Assembly: GCA_020635795.1 (NCBI GenBank)
Contig: JACJZD010000001.1
Location: 1,001,001-1,065,000 of the forward strand
Origin: Flavobacteriales bacterium
Lineage (GTDB): Bacteria > Bacteroidota > Bacteroidia > Flavobacteriales_E > Vicingaceae
DNA length: 64,000 bases
Direction: 5' to 3'
Below are positions 59,999-64,000 of the stretch, piece after piece. A model generated the notes under the pieces. It was not told the DNA's origin and made no database searches. It saw only the letters and a list, made by a program, of their open reading frames with translations. Both the position numbers and the translations under genes were made by a program. Each line of letters begins with the position of its first letter. The first letter of the stretch is position 1.

Positions 59999-60931
59999 AT
60001 GACAAAGAGTTTTTTAATATTAGTATCGGTTGTAATGCTATTGTTTCAGGTGTTGTTGGCACAAGAAAATGCTGAAGAAACCGATGTGTATTACAAAAAA
60101 ATAGTTGTGGTACAAACCTTTGCGGGTAGAGAGTATGTGGGAGAACTAATTAAACAAGACGAAAGAGAGGTGATTCTAGAAACCAAAGAAATAGGTAGAA
60201 TAGCTATTCCTAAACTAGAAATAAAAACCATGAAACCAGTTGAGGAAGATCAATTAGGAAGAAGTGGAGAGTATATACCTGACTAAGTATTTTCAACACG
60301 CTATTTTATTACTACCAACGGTTTGCCTCTTAAAAAAGGAGAAAATTATGTGTTGTGGAACTTGTATGGTCCAGAAATACATTTTGGAGTAAGCGATATT
60401 TTTGGAGTTGGGTTAATGACTACTTGGTTTGGAATGCCAATAATTGGGTCGGCTAAATATAGTTTTAATCTCAATGAAAAATGGAATGTTGGGCTTGGAA
60501 CTTTATTGGGTACAGGTTCATGGGCAGCACCAGATTTTGCTTTAGGCTTGCCTTATGCTTCGTTAACTTATGGAGATAGGAGAACAAACATTACCTTTTC
60601 GGGTGGTTATGGTGTAATTGCTTATGGTGGTAATGCCGATGGCAATGCCTTGCTTTCGGTTGCAGGAATGGCAAAAATCAGCAGTAAATTTAGTTTTGTG
60701 TTCGATTCATTTATTGTTCCTGACGTTCGTTTTACCAATTCAAATTATAATTCGGTAACTGGAGTATCAACCACAACAACTACTTACAGCCCTGTTGCAT
60801 TAATTATTCCAGGCTTTAGAATACAAAGCGAAGCGAATAAAGCATTTCAGTTTGGTTTTGCGGGTATTTATGGAAATGGTCAAGTTACTCCAGTACCCAT
60901 ACCATTTATCCAATGGTTTAGAAAATTCTAA
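59999..60931 (+). pseudogene. Barrel-like envelope protein interrupted by an in-frame stop
   Basis: A 310-codon frame from ATG 59999 is cut by a single TAA at 60284-60286 after SGEYIPD. The frame continues without other stops as VFSTRYFITTNGLPLKKGEN and on to FIQWFRKF at 60931. The first part has a signal peptide (ILVSVVMLLFQVLLAQ) and a small domain (TFAGREYVGELIKQDEREVI); the second is a barrel-like protein (VLWNLYGPEIHFGVSDIFGV, GTLLGTGSWAAPDFALGLPY). I recall single-chain homologues with both halves. Nonsense mutation, readthrough or sequencing error are the options. A TACCTTTA box (59974) is in place. Confidence 0.75.
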
Positions 60932-60933
60932 AA

Positions 60934-60970
60934 ACAAAAGAGCCGCACCATTGTGTGGCTCTTTTGTTTT
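60934..60970. terminator. Bidirectional terminator
   Basis: ACAAAAGAGCC pairs with GGCTCTTTTGT around a loop that has a CAC/GTG inner pair, flanked by A and T runs. It serves both the plus-strand barrel gene and the minus-strand ssb gene. Confidence 0.88.
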
Positions 60971-60985
60971 AGTTTTAATTGGGTT

Positions 60986-61324
60986 TTAGTTTTTCCCACC
61001 CAACATCAGCAGTTCGTTTACTACAATTTCGGTAACGTATTTTTTGTTGCCATTTTTATCGTCGTAGCTACGACTTACCAATTTGCCTTCAATGGCAATT
61101 TCGTTGCCTTTTTGCACGTATTGAGCAATAATGTCGGCTGTTTTACCCCACGCTACTAAATTGTGCCATTGGGTTTCTTTTACGGTTTCACCTTTTGCGG
61201 TTCGGTAGGTTTCGTTGGTGGCTAACGAGAATTTAGCTAATTTTTTGCCCGATTCTAAGTTAATAATTTCAGGTGTGTTACCCAAGTGTCCGATTAACTG
61301 TACTTTGTTTCTTAAATTGTTCAT
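60986..61324 (-). CDS. ssb: Single-stranded DNA-binding protein
   Basis: 112 residues from ATG 61324 (MNNLRNKVQLIG); the frame runs 21 codons further but the OB-fold begins here. Blocks: GNTPEIINLESGKKLAKFSL, TNETYRTAKGETVKETQWHN, VAWGKTADIIAQYVQKGNEI, AIEGKLVSRSYDDKNGNKKY. A short SSB that ends at GGKN and lacks the acidic C-terminal tip (DDDIPF) that docks partner proteins, so it may be a second, specialised SSB. Divergent from a zinc-ribbon protein. Confidence 0.93.
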   Translation of the reverse strand: MNNLRNKVQLIGHLGNTPEIINLESGKKLAKFSLATNETYRTAKGETVKETQWHNLVAWGKTADIIAQYVQKGNEIAIEGKLVSRSYDDKNGNKKYVTEIVVNELLMLGGKN

Positions 61325-61421
61325 GATATAAAATTTTAAAGGTTTAACATGTTTTCGATTTATTCGATGAGGCAAAGTAAAGACCATTAAAAACGCCGAT
61401 TCGGTTATTAAATATTTACAT

Positions 61422-61485
61422 TCGTTTATAGTTGTTTAAAATCGTTTGTTGTCGTTTGTAAACGGATAAAATTTTTGTACATTTG
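61422..61485 (+). promoter_or_regulatory. Promoter with four TYGTTT words at 10-bp spacing
   Basis: TYGTTT occurs at 61422, 61432, 61442 and 61452, exactly 10 bp apart, and is followed by an inverted AAACGG (61460). The promoter is ideal: TTTG (61455-61458), 19 bp, TACATTTG (61478-61485), 20 bp before the ATG at 61505. The last repeat covers the -33 element, so a bound regulator would compete with RNA polymerase. Confidence 0.7.
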
Positions 61486-61504
61486 AATTTAAATACAACA
61501 TATC

Positions 61505-61864
61505 ATGGATAAAAAAGTATGCTTAGAATGTGGTGAACCAGTAAAGGGTAGGGTAGATAAAAAATTCTGCTCCGATGCTTGTCGTAACACTTACAACAAC
61601 CAAGTAAACAAAGATTCGGTAAACTTGATTCGGAACACCAACAATCAATTACGTAAAAATTGGCGTATTCTTGAAGAGCTAAATCCTACCGAAAAATGTA
61701 CGGTACCTAAAAAACAGTTGTTAAACAAAGGTTTTGACTTTAATTTATTTACCACAATACTTAAAACCAAAGCAGGCGACATCTATTATTTTTGCTACAA
61801 TCAAGGTTACCTGCCTATCGAAAACGATTTTTATTTGTTGGTAAAACGAAACTCCACCGATTAG
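61505..61864 (+). CDS. Zinc-ribbon protein of unknown function
   Basis: 119 residues. An N-terminal four-cysteine ribbon (VCLECGEPVKGRVDKKFCSD and ACRNTYNN; C-x2-C and C-x3-C) is followed by a helical segment (RNTNNQLRKNWRILEEL) and a strand-rich end (TTILKTKAGDIYYFCYNQGY). It resembles short Bacteroidota proteins annotated as DUF2116-like or hypothetical. Its strong regulated promoter and divergent ssb partner hint at a DNA-related role. Confidence 0.75.
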   Translation: MDKKVCLECGEPVKGRVDKKFCSDACRNTYNNQVNKDSVNLIRNTNNQLRKNWRILEELNPTEKCTVPKKQLLNKGFDFNLFTTILKTKAGDIYYFCYNQGYLPIENDFYLLVKRNSTD

Positions 61865-61876
61865 TTTTTAGTCAAA

Positions 61877-61891
61877 CTGAGCTTGTCGAAG
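61877..61891 (+). repeat. Half-copy of the REP-like repeat
   Basis: CTGAGCTTGTCGAAG matches the right arm of the 32815-32865 element at 14 of 15 positions. No left arm is nearby, so it is a solo remnant. Confidence 0.6.
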
Positions 61892-62016
61892 TTTTTCTAC
61901 CAAAACCATACTTAAATTTAATTAAGAATAGTGTGTTAATAAGTTAAAATGCCCAATACGTAACATTTTCAGGTATTTTTCGTTAATTTAAACCTCAGTA
62001 ATCAAAAACAACATAA

Positions 62017-62976
62017 ATGAAAAAATACATCGTTAATAGCCTACTCATTTTATTTTTGGTGCTTACAGCATCCTTCTATAATCCGTATGTGGAAAAGGTG
62101 GAAGTGATGACTGTTACTGGCTTAAACGATTCTGTTGATTATAATTTCATCAAAACACATCAGCTTTATGCAGAGCGTTGGGACACATTAAGTCAGCCAA
62201 GTTTTTGGAGGTCATTAATGAACATGTCGCACGATTCGGCCTTAATTAATGTAAGTTCAACTCGTCAAATCATTAAAAAAGTGGCGTTAAAAGATTGGAA
62301 CAAACAATCTGATTTAGAAAAAGATTTATTTAGAGATAGTGTTCGAAATTATTATTTGTTACCAGCAGAAGAAAAAATTTATTGTACCTCGGGTAAAAAA
62401 TTCTTTTACGATTTCGATAATGTCATGCCATCCATCTCAAAAGGAATAGAAATTTTTAAAGCAAATAAAGTTGACCCCTTTTATGCACAAGCCATATTGT
62501 TGATTGAAAGTCCAAATAAATTACAAAAATCAAATGTTGGAGCTTATGGCTCTTTTCAAATTATGAAAGGAGTGGCTATCAATATGGGATTAAAAGTAAA
62601 TAGATATGAAGATGAGCGAAAAGATTTTGATAAGTCGGCTTGGGCTGCCGCAAAGTTAATTCGAACCATTTGTATTCCTGAATTAAACAAAATATTAGAC
62701 GACCATTGTATAGTATATAATCCAACGGATATTTGGTACAGGTTAATGGTTATGCATGTGTACCATGCTGGAGCTGGTAATGTTCGTAAAGTAATGGATG
62801 TTATTAATCCAGAAAATGGCGACATGAACCTTATTGTTACCATGTGGCAAACAGAAGCTGGAGGGTTCAGAAATGCTTCTCAAAATTATTCGCAGTTGGT
62901 TTTAGCTAGTATGCTCGAATTAGACGATTTAATTTACAACCGTTGTAGTAGTCTGTTTACCTTAACTGGAGAATAA
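62017..62976 (+). CDS. Lytic transglycosylase (SLT domain)
   Basis: 319 residues with a signal peptide (NSLLILFLVLTASFYNPY). The SLT domain is C-terminal (about 145-290): YAQAILLIESPNKLQKSNVG with the catalytic glutamate, AYGSFQIMKGVAINMGLKV, and VYHAGAGNVRKVMDVINPE. The N-terminal 140 residues (KTHQLYAERWDTLSQPSFWR) are helical and not assigned. It should cut peptidoglycan in the periplasm. Second lytic transglycosylase in the window. Confidence 0.88.
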   Translation: MKKYIVNSLLILFLVLTASFYNPYVEKVEVMTVTGLNDSVDYNFIKTHQLYAERWDTLSQPSFWRSLMNMSHDSALINVSSTRQIIKKVALKDWNKQSDLEKDLFRDSVRNYYLLPAEEKIYCTSGKKFFYDFDNVMPSISKGIEIFKANKVDPFYAQAILLIESPNKLQKSNVGAYGSFQIMKGVAINMGLKVNRYEDERKDFDKSAWAAAKLIRTICIPELNKILDDHCIVYNPTDIWYRLMVMHVYHAGAGNVRKVMDVINPENGDMNLIVTMWQTEAGGFRNASQNYSQLVLASMLELDDLIYNRCSSLFTLTGE

Positions 62977-63110
62977 ACTCATTAGTTAAAATCCTAAATT
63001 ATTTGTTGGCAATCTGCCATAAAAATTACATTTTTGTATAATCATGACAAAAGTCAATGGTATTATTCCTTTAAAGTTGTACTATTGAAAAACATTTAAA
63101 ACAGATTTTT

Positions 63111-64000
63111 ATGAGCAACCAAAACGAGTTGATTGAAAAAATAAATGAAAAGTATACAAAAATGGGCTTAGACCCAGATGCTTTTTTTAAAGGGTTATTG
63201 TATGCAAAACCTATCAATTATTGGGATTATATTGAAGTAGAATCGTTGTTGAGTCTGCAAAAACCTCGTACCGATTATCCAGATGAAATGGTTTTTATCA
63301 TGTATCATCAGGTAACTGAGTTGTTGTTAAACATGATGACGCATGAAATGCATCAAGTATGTAACAAAGCCGATATTACTGCCGATTATTTTATTGAGAA
63401 ATTAGGACGAATGAATCGTTACATACAAATGTTGGCAAATTCATTTGATGTGATGCGTTTAGGAATGGACCCAAATCAGTATAACGAGTTTCGCTTTTCA
63501 CTAACTCCAGCAAGTGGTTTTCAGTGTGCGTCATTTAGGTTTGCCGAAATTTATGCTACTGATATCGTAAACTTAGCTGACACAAGAATCAAAAACAATT
63601 TACCAGCCAATTACGATATGGCATTTTTGTTCGAAAACATTTATTGGCAAGCAGCAGGCAAGGATCATAAGACAGGAAAAAAATCGTATTTATTAAATTT
63701 GTTTGAAGAGAAATACTTGGATAAGTTTATTGACATGGCAAACGAATACAAAACCAAAAACATTTGGCAAAAATATGTGGCAATGCCTGCTTCTGAAAAA
63801 AACAACCCAACATTAATTCAAGCACTAAAAGATTTAGATATAGAATTTAACATTAAGTGGCCATTGGTTCATTTACGTGCAGCCGAGCAATATTTAGATA
63901 ATGGAAGTAAAGTTATTGAAGCAACAGGAGGTAGCGATTGGAAAAAATATTTACACCCCATGTATCAAAAAAGAGTTTTCTTTCCAGGCTTATGGTCGGA
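63111..64000 (+). CDS. kynA: Tryptophan 2,3-dioxygenase (3' partial)
   Basis: Heme enzyme opening the indole ring of tryptophan to N-formylkynurenine. The frame opens at ATG 63111 (MSNQNELIEK) and runs to the window edge, 296 codons; family length is roughly 300-320, so little is missing. Blocks: YAKPINYWDYIEVESLLSLQ, EMVFIMYHQVTELLLNMMTH, FRFSLTPASGFQCASFRFAE, and the late WPLVHLRAAEQYL. No kynurenine-pathway neighbour lies inside the window. Confidence 0.95.
   Translation, partial: MSNQNELIEKINEKYTKMGLDPDAFFKGLLYAKPINYWDYIEVESLLSLQKPRTDYPDEMVFIMYHQVTELLLNMMTHEMHQVCNKADITADYFIEKLGRMNRYIQMLANSFDVMRLGMDPNQYNEFRFSLTPASGFQCASFRFAEIYATDIVNLADTRIKNNLPANYDMAFLFENIYWQAAGKDHKTGKKSYLLNLFEEKYLDKFIDMANEYKTKNIWQKYVAMPASEKNNPTLIQALKDLDIEFNIKWPLVHLRAAEQYLDNGSKVIEATGGSDWKKYLHPMYQKRVFFPGLWS

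Noticed and set aside
1..64000. CRISPR arrays, rRNA or tRNA genes, prophage, restriction-modification or other defence systems
   Set aside because: No regular repeat-spacer array, no rRNA or tRNA-like segment and no hallmark defence or phage genes were seen on either strand.

Overview
The window is a 64-kb piece of an AT-rich bacterial chromosome, almost certainly from the phylum Bacteroidota and probably a Flavobacteriales-type organism. The signs are a subtilase with a type IX secretion (T9SS) C-terminal sorting domain, promoters of the TTG-N19-TAnnTTTG type, little sign of Shine-Dalgarno sequences, many short lipoprotein signals ending in SC or AC, and families typical of the phylum (WG repeats, DUF4476, DUF2975 with a YozG-like regulator, SiaC/DUF1987). 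No rRNA, tRNA, CRISPR array, transposase or integrase was seen. Both edges cut genes: an RNase E/G gene on the left and tryptophan 2,3-dioxygenase on the right.

Layout. 0-5.4 kb: RNase G, lumazine synthase, a membrane TPR protein, recF with a DciA-like partner, and a YozG/DUF2975 regulator pair. 5.4-5.9 kb: a duplicated palindromic element. 5.9-24.9 kb: mostly housekeeping and envelope genes (endonuclease-fold protein, pyruvate carboxylase, WG-repeat protein, MltF-like transglycosylase, DUF885 hydrolase, T9SS protease, dapA-msrA, SiaC-like protein, acyl-CoA carboxylase beta subunit). 25-30 kb: SixA-like phosphatase, two very small genes, YaaA, a monooxygenase-like protein, YqgE and PdxH. 30-34 kb: a peptide-type solute-binding lipoprotein, then GtrA, a PgpA-like phosphatase and myo-inositol-phosphate synthase. 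34.3-41.8 kb: an unusual seven-gene minus-strand block, read in order as AraC regulator with an HMA-like front half, PqqD-like RRE, ATP-grasp ligase, PLP decarboxylase, urea-transporter/M23 fusion, outer-membrane barrel with TPR, and TPR protein. 42-44.1 kb: accessory cassette-like genes including an orphan CdiI-type immunity protein. 44.2-55 kb: DUF4833, a CDP-alcohol phosphatidyltransferase, YchF, a SulP transporter, a MacAB/Lol-like ABC efflux set, a desaturase and Mpl. 55.3-57.1 kb: an MBL-fold hydrolase and a DUF4476 protein. 57.1-59.8 kb: a run of small minus-strand enzymes including a rifampin ADP-ribosyltransferase (Arr). 60-64 kb: a gene split by an in-frame stop, ssb, a zinc-ribbon protein, a lytic transglycosylase and tryptophan 2,3-dioxygenase.

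How genes may work together. The 34.3-41.8 kb block looks like a small-molecule or peptide-modification system: an RRE-type carrier-binding protein and an ATP-grasp ligase with a PLP decarboxylase, followed by inner-membrane, periplasmic and outer-membrane parts. It is the best candidate here for an undescribed system. Myo-inositol-phosphate synthase with the PgpA-like phosphatase, plus the CDP-alcohol phosphatidyltransferase 10.5 kb away, would be enough parts for bacterial phosphatidylinositol synthesis. The two accessory patches look like gene-cassette arrays, although no integrase is visible.

Many gene junctions carry short imperfect inverted repeats of several unrelated families (5.5, 29.3, 30.1, 32.8, 53.6, 55.2 and 56.2 kb), so this genome seems rich in small palindromic elements.
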